A stretch of 64,000 nucleotides of DNA, taken from the NCBI GenBank assembly GCA_037127255.1, contig JBANSL010000018.1, positions 24,091,175 to 24,155,174 on the forward strand. The letters run 5' to 3'. A program made the position numbers and the translations under genes. The DNA comes from Persicaria tinctoria. Its lineage: Eukaryota; Streptophyta; Magnoliopsida; Caryophyllales; Polygonaceae. The notes below the pieces were generated by a model, which saw only the letters and a program-made list of their open reading frames with translations, had not been told where the DNA came from and searched no databases. This document shows positions 35,101 through 48,145 of the stretch, piece after piece. Positions within the stretch are counted from its first letter, which is position 1, and each line of letters starts with the position of its first letter.

Positions 35101-36824
35101 AATTACGTGTCATATACGGCATGTTGACATCAAGTTATAACACATAATCATCAAGTATGGAAGTCACCCTATCATGATACAAGAACTGAACGATCACACT
35201 ATCATGAACCTATTTACAGGGAGAACATTAATCATGCGGCTTCCTAACACATGACATTTACATTCATGCAGTAGTATGACGGTGCAACATACCGAGTAGG
35301 GCATGCTGGGAGGATAGACACGTAACATGTGTAACTTGGACTCGCACAATGGCCATCATGAGGTCATAAAAAAATTAAAGCATGCATTCATCAAGACTCA
35401 ATTATACCACATATTCCCCATCCAACGCAACTAATCACACAACAATATCAAGTGCAAACAACCAACAATCATTAATCTGATGAATACAAAATAGATGGGC
35501 ATGTTGTAGATTCTTGTCATAAAACAAGTAATAAGCATCAAGGCGTCATCCACTAGTATGCTAAAGATATCATTTACAGGCATTCATACGAAGAAGAGTT
35601 TATCACACTATCATGGACCTAACCCAGGAGAAAACAATTATCATGTAGGTTTATATCATGTGGTTTATACGCTTCCAATCAATCATTAGTACAACTAATA
35701 CAATAAGTCAAGTAGGCATGCTATGGCAACGTAATCACGATAGAGAGTGAGACATAACACAAGACTTGATCAATGTAACTAATCACAGATGTAATAACAT
35801 GAGCAACATTTTACAAATAAGCATTTTGCAAGATACATGCAGGAGGTTACAAAATCATGCCATGCAGTTCAGAGAGAGTCACCATTACAACCGGACAGAA
35901 ATCCCTAAGGGCAACCATTGACCTTCCCGAACTGACTCATCACCCCTATTTCTCGTGGGACCTTGGTACGTATGACTCTTTGTGGCAAGAAAACCTCGGT
36001 TGATCATCATAAGAATCAAGGAAGACAACCCCGGAAACACCTTACTTTTGACTCAAAATGACATCAAGAACTATCTTTCAATACTCACTCAGACAACCTC
36101 CATATACATACATGAGTTTCTGACGCAATGTGTTTACCTACCCGATTCCCATGAAAGATACTGACATCCGGGAGAAAGACTCGATAGAACCGTCAAAGGG
36201 TTAACAAACATAGTGGAAGGGCTATTTCACACAAGCTGGGTTGACCACATAGAATTAAGGGTACTCCCACTATCCCGTTTGTACAGATCAGTCGATACAC
36301 ATTTAATTGTTAGGCATACCAATCAGACTTTAGCATATCAAGCACTCAGCATAGAATTAGTCAATGACAATTATAATGACCTCCTTCGAGGGAGATCGTA
36401 CTCAGTCTCAATATATAAAGCACATAAAGCTATCTAATGTCACTCTTCGAGGAGCGACTGACCGGAGGGGCAAAAACCTCGCGATCCTACCTAACTTGCC
36501 ACTCCAACCACCTTGGTGCAAATTCCTTGGAGTCTTCCGGACCCTCTGTAAAGAGCAAGCTAATATTTTGCCTACCGTTCCAAACTACACCCAATAGGGG
36601 GGGTCTAGCGCCTTTACTACCCAATCGTGTCCCCGTTTCGTCGATTCTCCTTTTTTATTACAACTCGAGTTCATTACTTAGTTCAATTTTAGTTAAGCAC
36701 CTTAAATTCATTTTGCCCCTTTAAATCCTTTTCAAAAAGTCCTTGAAACTCGTGGGCGGTTTTCAAAACACACACTCGACCCTTGTGTACCCGAATTGCA
36801 CAACCTGGGCTCTGATACCATCTT
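32186..36824 (-). other. Non-coding interior of the LARD
   Basis: 4.6 kb without a frame longer than about 100 codons. Similar phrases recur at irregular spacing: CCTACATKATACTA near 33872, 34130 and 34509; CACTATCATGRRCCTA near 34857, 35197 and 35606, followed by GGRRAAnACAATWA. This suggests an old, diverged tandem repeat. Presumably it carries packaging and dimerisation signals instead of genes. Confidence 0.6.
36807..36820 (-). other. Primer-binding site of the LARD (tRNA-iMet)
   Basis: The minus strand reads TGGTATCAGAGCCC four bases inside the right LTR. It fixes the element's orientation. Confidence 0.95.
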
Positions 36825-39693
36825 TGTAACGGCCCGGAATTATGATTTCCGGGTTACGTTTCAAGGGATAAAACCCCTTGTTCGGATCTTGCAATTCAGG
36901 TACGGGTTGAGTTTTAAAACAAAATATTTGTACTAAAAGAAGGGATTTCGAACCCTTAAAGATCGCGGATCCATTGGAGATCAAATACCTGCCTTAGTCT
37001 AATCGTGAAATCGAGCGAAAGCAAAAATAAGGTTGAGTTTAAATACCATCCGAAAGGGAGTATTAAAAGAGAGGAAGTGTGGTGGTCTCTCAACCTCTCG
37101 ATCTAACGCCAAAAGTCTGAACCCGCCAAGCATCCACATAAGCAACGATAACGGCTAGTGATTACCTGAATCTAAAAAAAATGAGGGGGATCTGGGTCAA
37201 TCATCAGGTCACTCATGCGCGTATGTAAACACACTCTGAGAGGCATATAATAAGCATCCTACTCTTAAGATGAAATGCGTAATGCCATGCGTAAATTAAA
37301 TCACGTATATATATTGACAGTTTAATATAATGCAGAAAGCGATAAATGGATCCACACAGAATGCCAAGTGGCATGTCCCTCTCGTACCTCCACCCCCCTT
37401 CCGATAGGGCGGACACTGGCCAGTTCGGTGCTATAGCATAGCAAATTCCTCGTGGTGGTGCACAACCCACGGCATCATCATATCATATCATATCATATCA
37501 TCGCTTGCCCGATGGTGTTGGGCTATCATATCATGCTCATATAGACTCGATTGACCCAGGGTACCCGATGAGGCTGGGCTACCCTATGACCCTAGCAAAG
37601 ACTCTAGGACTATCACAGATAACGGCCGTTCTCTTGCAAGGACATATAGCAATCATATGATTTTCATTTTAGCTCCTAAGCATGATTCTAAGTCGTATGG
37701 TGCATGGACACTAGCCTACTATATAACACCCAGTGCATAGAGCGCCCATCATGAGTAAGTTCAAAGAACTTACCTGGAGTAGCAGATCAGCAAGACGAAA
37801 AGCAGCAAGGTATAAGCAAGCAAGTTACAGATCACCTAGCAATTATTAATAAATATGCATAAGTAAACTGCACAAAACGGGATCCATTTACCACTACATA
37901 ACATGCCCACCAATCCATTAATCATAGCATCATCAACATTCTTTATCTCAACTTATGGCAACATCTTATATCATCTTATTCCATTGTCATTTCCATTACT
38001 CGCTCAATCATACTGCAATCCATATAATCTCACTAGCTAGTCAAGTTGTTATTTAAAACAATTACTTCAAAATTATATTTAGCCATTTCTAATTCATAAA
38101 ATATTTAATCTTTAAAAATACTTCCAAAAATCCATTTAAATAATCCCGACATACTTTACTTTAATTTAAAATCATTCTTCTAGGGACTTAAATAATTTTC
38201 AACCGTTACTAAATAATTCAATTTATATACTTTAAAACCGACCCCTTTTAAATACCGACACACAAATCGATTTCTAAATAATCAATTATCGGAAATCGGT
38301 TAAACTATTAATTAATAAATCTAATAAATAAATAAATAACAAATAAACCCAAACCGAACCAACGCTTTTAACCCAAACCGAACCGAACCCGCATAAATCT
38401 CAACCGGTTAAACAAAATAATGAAACGAAGGAGTGGGGCCACGTATGCTGACTGGGCAGGGGCCCCGCTTGATCCATCTTCTTCCTCCAATTTCGAAATG
38501 AGCTGCCCTCGCCTGAACCACGCCGATCGACGCCGTTCATCCATCCCGGATCCCGCCCTCGAGATTCTCCTGCCTCCCCGCTCGCCGGACCGGCTCACGC
38601 TCGCAGCCAACACTCTCGCACCCGCTCACGCCCTCGCGGCGCTCTCGTGCCCGCGTTTGCCTCTCCTCAGGCCGCTCGCTCACGCACAGTTGCTGCTCGC
38701 TCACGCTCTCGCCTACGCCCTCGAGCTGTCGGAGCTCTCGAGCTCGCTCGACTCCCCACACTCAGCTCTCGCTCACCCCCAATTAGCCCAAACATCGAAA
38801 CAATTCAAGACATCGAATGAGAGAGAAAAGAAGGCTAGAGAGCTCACCGAGAAATTTCGCGACTTCGGAGCTCTCGATCGGAGTTCTGAGCGTCGTCGGA
38901 GGCTCCCGATGGATCGTCGGACCTGCGTGGGACATGGATGAGCGTGATGGTGAAGTCCGGGAGTGGCTTCGATCGAAGACGGAATAGAATCGCTTACCGG
39001 AACATGGCTCGCGATCGAACATGGGAGGAAGAGCTTCGGTGGTGGTGCTGTGAGCTCTCAACGGATCGCTAGCTTCGTCGGACTTCGGCTTCGCGATGAT
39101 GAGGTGCTTCTGCTGGCGCCGATGGTGATCGATGGAGGGCGATTAAGGTGATGAGTGAAGAAGTGATGGAGATGGTGAGCAAGAGACGGTGATGGCGATG
39201 ATGCTTGTGAGTGAGGGTGACGATGAATGAAAATGGAGCGGGGTTGGTGAACCGATGGGAGCGGGAGAGTGAGGGAGGGAATCAGTTAAGGTGATGGTGA
39301 AGAACGATGACGACAGTGATGGTGACCAAGTGAAAGTGACGGGGTGAAGTAGGCAGGGGATGGGTTCGGGTTGCAGGGTAAGGTAGGAGGGAGTGGGTGA
39401 GGTTAGGGTGTGAAATTGGTTAAAACAATACCCGGAAATAAATTCCAAATACGCAAATTTTGAATCCCGCAATTAGTCCTCAAACGTTAGTTTTTCCGAC
39501 TCTCGCTCTCTCGATCGATTAGATTTTTTTAAAGTCGACGGATATTGCCATCCGATAATTATTTTGAGTTTTTGAGGTGAAAGGACGGAAATTATTTGCC
39601 AAATTTTATATTCCGATTTAATTTCATTTTTAATTCTCTCTTTATTTTTTTTTTTTCCGCAAAAATTAGGATTTAAAAATCCGAGCCTTTACA
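36825..39693 (-). repeat. 5' LTR of the LARD
   Basis: Matches the left LTR at an offset of 7,508 bp. In the portions compared by eye only one base differed (38647 G versus 31139 A, a CpG site). Confidence 0.95.
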
Positions 39694-39986
39694 TGTTGTC
39701 TAGGCTGTTCGGTTTGTTCCCATGATTCATATAGATAATACAGAATATATTGTTGTTTTTGTTGTTATTCAATAAATAAGCAGAAGAAGTTTCCTGAAGT
39801 AAAGACTACTGGTAGAAAATATCCCTTGTCAAAAAGTTGAGCATAAATGACACTTCACATAATTCTTAGAATAGGTATAAATACCATTATCATTATGAAA
39901 CTAACAAATATTTAAAATTTGACAGAATGGAAACTCGTCGCACACAAGCCAAAAGCATACAGAATGTAAACTAATGTCAGTCTCAC

Positions 39987-40073
39987 CTATTTCCTTTCGT
40001 TGGCAATAAAATAATGGCACGAGCCTTATGTGCCACAGCTCTCTCGAATGATTTTGTCAAGCTGAGGCTGCAA
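39987..40073 (-). pseudogene. Captured exon of a POLLUX-like ion channel (b)
   Basis: A CTGCAG acceptor, then [20 protein letters not shown] and LLPTKGNR, then an AG/GTGAG donor. This closely resembles the [30 protein letters not shown] segment of the plant POLLUX-like (CASTOR/DMI1-related) ion channels, in the RCK/TrkA-N-like regulatory domain. The open frame is kept in this exon, but the rest of the gene is missing and the following YEVDTDAF exon was not found. Confidence 0.75.
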
Positions 40074-40702
40074 CTGCAGATTGAAATTGCAAAGCAAAGA
40101 TTATAGCAGGCAAAAGATGTGCAAGTTGAATGAATCAAGAGAAACCTATTGACACAATTTAATTTGTCTCTTTTGAGGGGTTGATTTGGGTACAAATATC
40201 CCTGAATCACTCTGAGCGTATCATAATTCCACCAAAATCAACTACCTTGACACTATTGTCTCAAAATAACTTCTCAAGATAGATTTCATGTGAAGCCCGT
40301 TAAACATTGGTTCCAAAAAAAAAAAAAGATAACAACATGCTATTCAGGAAAGGATAAAGGAAAATTTGGTTCTTTTGGAAGAGGCGGAAACTCTGCTCCA
40401 ATTTCCATTGAGAAAGGAACTGAACATATACAAGAAGTGGGCAGGGACTAGGGAGGCCAATGGCCATAATCAGAATTAAAGCAAAACCTAATAACTACAC
40501 TAGCATGATAGAGTAAGAAGTCTACTATCTATAGCAGAATCATTACGCCTAAAAGTCTGCTATATTGTCCATCTGCTTCCTTGGAAGATTCGAAAGCAAT
40601 AGAATTGTTTGCCTCATGTGAAGACACCCAAAATGCTTCAAAATGGTTAGCCTTCGTGAACATCATAAGTTAAAAAAACTGCATTTATAAATAGTAAGTA
40701 CC

Positions 40703-40850
40703 TAACATTTGCAATGCCTAAGCGGACAACAAAATCATGATACTTATTCAGCTGCTTCAGTATGAAGGTCAGATGACTACTCACTCCACAAATTCTGATA
40801 TGATCAGTTTCATGAACTTGGACTTCTCTTATCTTTTGCATGTTGGTCTA
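40703..40850 (-). pseudogene. Captured exon of a POLLUX-like ion channel (a)
   Basis: The open segment reads [20 protein letters not shown], then [16 protein letters not shown], and ends at a splice donor (TTAG/GTACTT). POLLUX-like proteins carry DHIIVCGVNSHLxFILKQLNxYHxxAVRLG here, the start of the cytosolic nucleotide-binding regulatory domain. Exon (a) lies upstream of exon (b) on the same strand, in the gene's natural order. Changes such as IRIC for IIVC suggest relaxed selection. Confidence 0.75.
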
Positions 40851-41358
40851 GAGGATGTAGAAACACCAGATTATATATTCAACAACCTGTAAAAGCACCA
40901 GATTATATCTTTTATCAGATTACATATCTCTTCTAAGAACTTTATCAACCCCTATTTGGAATTTGACAAAATTGATTATCACATTCAGAAATTGAATATC
41001 AAATTGAACCTATTAACTCATAAAAATCAGAAATTGAATATCAAATTGTCGAGAACTCACAAATTTGCTTTAAGAACTCACAAATTCAGAAATTGAATAT
41101 CAAATTGAACCTATTAACTAATAAAAATCAGAAATTTGCTCACCTTTGAAGTTCGAACTGGAGCCGAGCTGTGGGGGGCGGAATAGGTCATGGGTCGTGA
41201 AGATGCAGCGACTCAGCGATGGAGCAGTGGGGCGGGGGAGTTTGATACAACCATTGTCCAGAGGAGCCAGAAAATGTTGGTTCGGCGGAGGAGTGAAATA
41301 GTGAATCGCTCTTCTGCGGGTTCTTCGGCCCTCTCTTCCAAGGCGTTGAAATGGCGAT

Positions 41359-41360
<2 letters not shown>

Positions 41361-41407
<47 letters not shown>
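41361..41407. repeat. (AG)n microsatellite
   Basis: About 23 AG units in the right arm of the CACTA element. A 75-codon Ser-Leu repeat frame on the minus strand is an artefact of it. Confidence 0.95.
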
Positions 41408-41409
<2 letters not shown>

Positions 41410-42937
41410 TGGAGATGAGGAGTGCGAGTTTTTCAGTAAGAAAGGAGGTCGACATCGCCCTTCTTCGTTGAGACAGAGAGCTAGGAAGAACTAGGGATTG
41501 AGAGCTTCCAGTGGTCTACAATGGAGGATGAAGATAAACAAAGATGAGGAACTGAGGAAGGAGAGAGGGCGAAAGTGGATGGGTTTGAGAGTTGAGAGGG
41601 AGATGGACGAACAGAGGGAGCAAGGGAGATAAGGTTTGGCCTTCAGATCTGAAAGAGGGGCGCTTGTTTGGACAATGAAGTGGAGGCCGCTTATATACTA
41701 GGGTTAGGGTTAGCAACGAGAACTCTACTGCCGTCGCAAATATTACCAAGCTACGACAAAGTTGGCAACGAGCTGTGGCATGCCGTGGTAAATATCGGCC
41801 CAATGGCCACGGCAAACCCTGTTGTTGCTATCATTGGTGGCTAACTTGTTTTTTCTAATCCAATGGCCACGGCAAATCACTTCCGTTGCTACAATGCGTG
41901 GCTAATATGTTTTTTTTTTGTAGTGTTATTCCCCTCAAAACATTCCCAACAAATTGCTAAATTTCTCAAATCTCTATTCCCATATTTTTTAGTAAATCCA
42001 ATCATACATCTGAATAATATGCAATTTCGACCGAATACCCTTCAATATCATGGCAACACAACCCATCTACCCCTTTTGTCACTCAGATTTTAAAAATAAA
42101 TCCGCCTATAATTTTGTATGAAACCCCTTCATATTTATCCATAAGATTGGTTTACGCCTGAATAACACACTTCTGCATACACAACTACATACTAATGAAT
42201 AGACAACCACATACAGTTGCATAATGTGGGTTTACACCCGAATAAAGCTTTAAATCCCATAAAAACCCTCCCAATCGAACATCTAAATTTCCCCCCTTAA
42301 AGATCCATAATCAACCAAAAAAAATTTAGATTCCCTCACATCAATTTCACACAAAAATCCACTAAAGTAATCAAATCATCAAATTATCAAACAAAAACCT
42401 AAATTTCGACCCTAAATATCCACAATCAACAATGAAAACCCCAAATTCATTTACACAAATCAACACACTTACCCAGTGTTGAACTCGAATAGCTTTAGAG
42501 ATATGGTGAAGATCAGCGGCAATTTCTTTGCAATCGAACAGCTTCAAATCGAAAAGGAGGATCGATGGGATCCACCGGAGTTTGCTTCTGTGGTGCATGA
42601 TGCTGGTGGTGCCGGCAACTGCCTTCCACTGTCGGAGTCCCGCTCGATCGAATAGGATTCGCCCTAGTTCCGGTGGCTTTCGCAATCGCCTGACCGCCTC
42701 CGCACTTTCTCTTTCTTCTATGGTAAAAACTTGCGATTGTGGGCGTAGGGTTGGGTTTGTGTGGGTTTACACGCGCATAAAGTGGTTATGGTTGTGTGTT
42801 TTTTTCTTTTTCTTTTTTTATTATTCAATAGTAAGGAATAATCTCAGCCATCCGATTCTACTAAATCAACGGCCTAGATGTGTGTACATTATACACATTA
42901 AAGCCTGAGTGCACATGAACTAACCCCTATATATACA

Positions 42938-43956
<1,019 letters not shown>

Positions 43957-44036
<80 letters not shown>
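43957..44036. repeat. (TA)n microsatellite
   Basis: About 40 TA units between family-D copy 1 and family-E copy 2. Confidence 0.98.
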
Positions 44037-44038
<2 letters not shown>

Positions 44039-45652
44039 TTGGGTCAGGTGTCTACACCTCTTATTGTGTTTTGTGTTAACAAATATAGGTCATTGATTGA
44101 TTAGAAATGAATGGGTGAGATTAATTGAGACTTTCCCTTTTTATTTAAATAAAAAAGAGTAGGTCCCACCACTTTAATAGTCAACTTGAAGTAGAGAAAG
44201 CGCGTGCGTTGATTTTTTTAGGTAACGTTTTTTTTTTGTGGGGATGAGGAGATTTTGCTTCCACTATGCGTTCGATAAAAATATTCGCTAGGATAATAGT
44301 AATTATTCGCTAAATTGATTGTTATTATTCGTCTATAAATATGAGTTATCAATAATAGCAAAAGGTTGGTCAATTTTTCAACTATTCGCTAGAATGATAT
44401 TAATTATTCGTCAAGTTGACAGTAATTATTCGCTAGGTTAAAAGAATATATAAATGTAATTCTTGATTTCCACCTCTAATTAACCACACACATATGAATA
44501 ATTCTTTACTATCACCGAATAATTCCTTATTATTACCGAATAGAAACTGTGAAGTTGTCGAATAATTCCTTACTATCACCGAATAATTCCTTATTATTAC
44601 AGAATAGAAACTATGAACTTGTCGAATAGTGACTCTGAACATGAGATTAATAGAACAATCATATGAATTCCACCGAATAATTGCTTATTATCACCGAATA
44701 TCACTATGAAGTTGTCGAATACAAAGACAAAAATGTTGATTCAACAAAAAAAAAACCTTAAATTCAAAGACAAAAATGTTGATTTAACAAAGAAGAAAAG
44801 GAAAAAAAAAAGAGGAAGATAGAGGAAGACGGGGCGGGGCGGCGGAGCCAATGCAGCGGAGCCGAAGACGGATCCATTGCAGGGCAAACGAAGCTTGAAG
44901 AAAGAGGAGAATAGAGAAGGAGACGGGCACGACAAGGCAAGGAGAGGGATGCGAGGCAAGGCGAGACGGGGGTCCATTGCAGCGGAGGGACCGGCGAGGC
45001 GAGGAGCGGCGTGAAGAGCCAGATTGATGGGTTAACTCACCGGTGGTAGCCTGCAAGGGTGCAATTAGTGAGATCCGGGCCGTGTTGGGTATTCCGATGA
45101 AGAACGGGCAATCGCCGCTAGCAGGGGACGACTGGGAAGTGCGGCCGCGGCCGCCTGAGGAGCGATGGCGATAGAGGCGGCACTTTCACCGTCGAACAAA
45201 CCGTCCTCATCGCTGCCGCCTGAGGAGCGATGGCGAATCCTAGTGCGTTAGAGGCGGCGCTTGCGAATTGGACCCCGACATCGGCCAATCGAGGACGAAA
45301 AAGCAAGATCGAGGGGGCAGATGTGAGGAAGACGAAGGGCTCCAATGTGAGGGAGGAGCAGCCATGATTCCCATGAAGCAATTTCCAGATCTGAACAAGG
45401 ATGGGGGCTGCGATGTGAGGGAGACGAGTGTTGGGTAGTTTTTATTGATTGGGTTAGGGTTTTGTTAAAAAAAACTGCATCCACGCGCTTGTTTCAAAGG
45501 TGGGGGTTGATTTGGTATGGGCCCCACATTAGCTTAATTAAAAAAAAAACAAAAAAACACGTTTAATCTACACCCTTGATTCATCTCTAATCAATGTACA
45601 AAATTTGTTAACACAAAACACAATAAGACTTGTTAACATTTGATCCATACTC
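44037..45652. mobile_element. Family-E TIR element, copy 2 (1.6 kb)
   Basis: CTTATTGTGTTTTGTGTTAA near the left end is matched exactly by its inverse TTAACACAAAACACAATAAG near the right end. Similarity extends to about 65 bp (CATTGATTAG.GATGAAT). TA tracts flank both sides. The interior includes ATTCG-rich phrases and a GC-rich segment (44820-45440) with overlapping minus-strand frames of up to 90 codons and a local duplication of CTGAGGAGCGATGGCG. No transposase or recognisable host protein. Confidence 0.8.
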
Positions 45653-45664
45653 TATATATATATA

Positions 45665-45832
45665 TATATGCGGGACGGAACGTGATTTGCGGGATTGAGA
45701 TGAGTTGTCCCGCTTCCCGTCCAGCATAATATTTGCGGGACGGGACCGGGATGGGATTTACTATTTTTTTTTCGAAATCCCACCAGGACCGGGACGGGAC
45801 AGGGATTTGCGAGATTTGTGTCCACCCCTAAT
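45665..45832. mobile_element. GGGACGGGA-rich hAT-like element piece
   Basis: GGGACGGGACCGGGATGGG-type motifs ending in TCCACCCCTA. Same family as the pieces at 18010, 21536, 47753 and 48046. Confidence 0.45.
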
Positions 45833-45839
45833 TAATACC

Positions 45840-46584
45840 CTTACACACATCACACGCTCTATACATGTATTATGACAATATCTATACCGTAAGGGGCGAG
45901 ACCACCGTCGGGGAGCTCCGCCCCTCAGACCATCCGATGCGACGCCGGTCAAAAATGATTCAAGACACATTAACAATAATCTTAATTGTGCACTTCATAT
46001 TATTATTCACACACATCGTCATTTTATTATTGCACTTTTATAATTTTATTTATGCACTTTATATTTGCACAACAAAAAGTGTTGAAAACGGGAAAAAAAA
46101 AAGTGCATTTACCCATAAAATTAGACTCATTTACCGATTTACCCATAAAATTAGGGTCATTTACCCATAAATTAAGCATATTTCAATTATAAATTTTTAT
46201 AATTGAAATAGGCCCATTTACCTATTTACCCATAAGGAATTATTATGTCTGCACAACATAAAGTTATATTTGGATAATATAATGTTATATGTGCACAACA
46301 TCAAGTTATATTTGCACAACGTAAAGTGACAGCACAAAAAAAAATGTTGGGACGTAACCAAAAAAAAATAAAAAAAAACCTGGCCCGAGAAGGGGGGCAC
46401 ATGGGCAGGGGGCACACGCATGGGGCTTGGGGCACATGGTTGGAATTTTTGCTAATTAAATTAGGCCCATTCGCTTATAAATTAGGCTCATTAGCAATTT
46501 ACACACAAAAATTAGGCCCATTAAGAGAATTTTACACCTTAAACATTTTACACCCTAAGACAATTTTACATTTGAACATTTGCC
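45840..46584. mobile_element. Family-B TIR element, right-hand part
   Basis: Near copy of 16505-17237, from ACACACATCACACGCTCTAT to TTTTACATTTGAACATTTGCC next to a TA tract. Confidence 0.7.
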
Positions 46585-46600
46585 TATATATCTATATATA

Positions 46601-46986
46601 GGGGTGCGCTCCGGTGAAAACCTAAATTGCGGTAAAAATCTGTGAGGATCGGCTTTTTAGCCCGGTTGACTTGCTTTATAGTCCGGTTCTGAATAGAACT
46701 GATCTATAAAGTCAAAAATTTTAGTCCGGTTCTGAATAAAACCAAGCTATAAAGTCACTATGTAATTTTAAAACATAAGTTTTTGTAACACGATTTTTAA
46801 GCTTGACCGGACTATATAGTCACGTGTTATTTTAAAACTAGAGTTTTTAGCACGGTTTTTAGGTTGAATCAAGTTGTAAAGTCATCGTGTGATTGAGGTT
46901 TTTAGCACATGTTTCAAATAAACCAAGATATAAAGTAGTCCTCACGGTATTTACCACAATTTGAGGTTTTCACCGGAGTCAATCCC
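46601..46986. mobile_element. Family-D MITE, copy 2
   Basis: Inverted copy of 43546-43956. It starts GGGTGCGCTCCGGTGAAAACC-like and ends TTTTCACCGGAGTCAATCCC, with TATATA on both sides. It sits exactly at the TA tract between the family-B and family-C elements, where the 17238 locus has only TA repeats. Confidence 0.85.
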
Positions 46987-46996
46987 TATATATATA

Positions 46997-47376
46997 GGGT
47001 GTGGTGCGGGTGTGCACACCCGTTAGGATGTGTACTGTGCACAAATATTATTCGGTGAAATGTGAAACATTATTCGGTGAAACTTGAAGCATTATTCGGT
47101 GAAATGTGAAACATTCTACAGAATACTATTATGTTTTTTTTTTCCGTTCAATTCAGATAAAAACGTCCCAATTCCACTGAATAATTTGTAACATTTTATC
47201 GAATAATGTTTATTTTTTCATTCATCCATATCAAATAAAAAAAAACCTTAATTCCCTAAACAATACTTACAATTTATACAAAATGTTTCAAATTTCACCG
47301 AATAATGTTTCACATTTCACCGAATAAATAATTGTGCACAATGCACACCCTAAGGTTTGTGCACAAATGATTCATA

Positions 47377-47379
<3 letters not shown>
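46997..47379. mobile_element. Family-C fold-back MITE, copy 2
   Basis: Same orientation as 17309-17752 and very similar, with a shorter middle. A (TA)n tract follows (47380-47465). Confidence 0.85.

Positions 47380-47465
<86 letters not shown>
47380..47465. repeat. (TA)n microsatellite
   Basis: About 42 TA units. The matching position at 17753 has almost none. Confidence 0.98.
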
Positions 47466-47467
<2 letters not shown>

Positions 47468-48145
47468 AACAATTAAAATAAAAAAAAACATATAAGAATA
47501 TATTTATATTATACCATATTGAAACCAAAAATTTAAAATTCCAAATAATAATAAAACATTAAAACATATAAGAAATAAAAAAAAATGATAAAAAAGAAAC
47601 AATACCTTTCTACTTGTTTTGGCATTTTTTTTTTTGAATTACTGTTGGTGTTGATAGCTCTAGAACTGGCTATTTGTAATGGGATTATTAGTACTTCAAT
47701 TTGCACCTTTCTATTTGCTATTTTTTGAGTTAATTGGATTGTTTTTAACCTTTTTTTACTAGGGACAAATCTCGCCCCATCCCGATCCCGTCCTACAAAA
47801 AATACGCAGGATAGCGCATTGGATTACCCCAATTCCATCACGTCCCATCCCATGTTCACCCCTACTAATTGTAATACATGCTACGACTCACTCTACTATA
47901 ATTGTAATTGTAATTACAACACTCCGTACTTTCTACGAACATATATGTATATGAGAATATTTATGGAAATTGAATTTGTAATATAAATCTATTCTTATTG
48001 TATTGGTTTTTATTTTCGGAATTGTTTTCTTTAAAAAAAATTAACGAGGGACAAGACCCGTCCCGTCCCGTAAGGAATAAGGCTTGGTGGGATTTTTAAA
48101 AAAATCTCGTTCCGATCCCGTCCCACTAAAAATACGCGGGACAGG
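47466..48145. repeat. Duplicated segment Z, copy 2
   Basis: Parallel to 17753-18414 throughout. It includes GGGACGGGA-type pieces, one ending TTCACCCCTACT (near 47866) and one at 48046-48145 that continues after the solo LTR to the end CCCACCCCTAC near 49644. Confidence 0.65.

Larger units (their letters stand above)
29317..39693 (-). mobile_element. LARD: non-coding LTR retrotransposon, recently inserted
   Basis: Two LTRs of 2,869 bp (29317-32185 and 36825-39693) both run TGTAACGG...CCTTTACA and are flanked by TGTTG on both sides (29312-29316 and 39694-39698). Read on the minus strand, the 5' LTR is the right one. It is followed by TGGTATCAGAGCCC, a perfect iMet primer site. A purine stretch (AGAGGTGGATGA) precedes the left LTR. 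The 4.6-kb interior has no gag or pol frame, so the element must be mobilised in trans. It sits inside the CACTA transposon. Confidence 0.95.
26645..41925. mobile_element. CACTA (En/Spm) DNA transposon, non-autonomous
   Basis: Termini are CACTACAAAAAAAACATATT at the left and the inverse AATATG(T)10GTAGTG at the right, flanked by the 3-bp duplication TTA (26642-26644 and 41926-41928). Subterminal DNA at both ends is packed with GCCGTGGCTA/TAGCCACGGC motifs, the usual transposase-binding repeats. The element spans 15,281 bp, of which about 4.9 kb remains after removing the nested LTR retrotransposon. No TNPA or TNPD transposase was seen. The body instead carries minus-strand exon fragments of host genes. 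Confidence 0.95.
24544..42927. mobile_element. Family-E TIR element, split by the CACTA transposon
   Basis: The left end (ATGTACTCAAGCCTTATTGT, ACACATCTATGCTGTTGATT) is mirrored by the right end (AATCAACGGCCTAGATGTGT, TTAAAGCCTGAGTGCACATG) over roughly 85 bp, with TA tracts outside both. Removing the CACTA insert leaves about 3.1 kb. The two halves contain similar stretches next to 26400 and 42500 (AATCGAACAG.TTCAAAT ... TTGCTTC.GTGGTG), an internal duplication. No transposase found. Confidence 0.75.

Noticed and set aside
36213..36724. Frames of 74-95 codons at the right end of the LARD interior
   Set aside because: Low-similarity overlapping frames opposite to the element's transcription. 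No Gag or Pol motif.
45118..45381. Minus-strand 87-codon frame in the family-E element as a gene
   Set aside because: Overlaps other frames in a locally duplicated GC-rich core, with no domain and no splice evidence.
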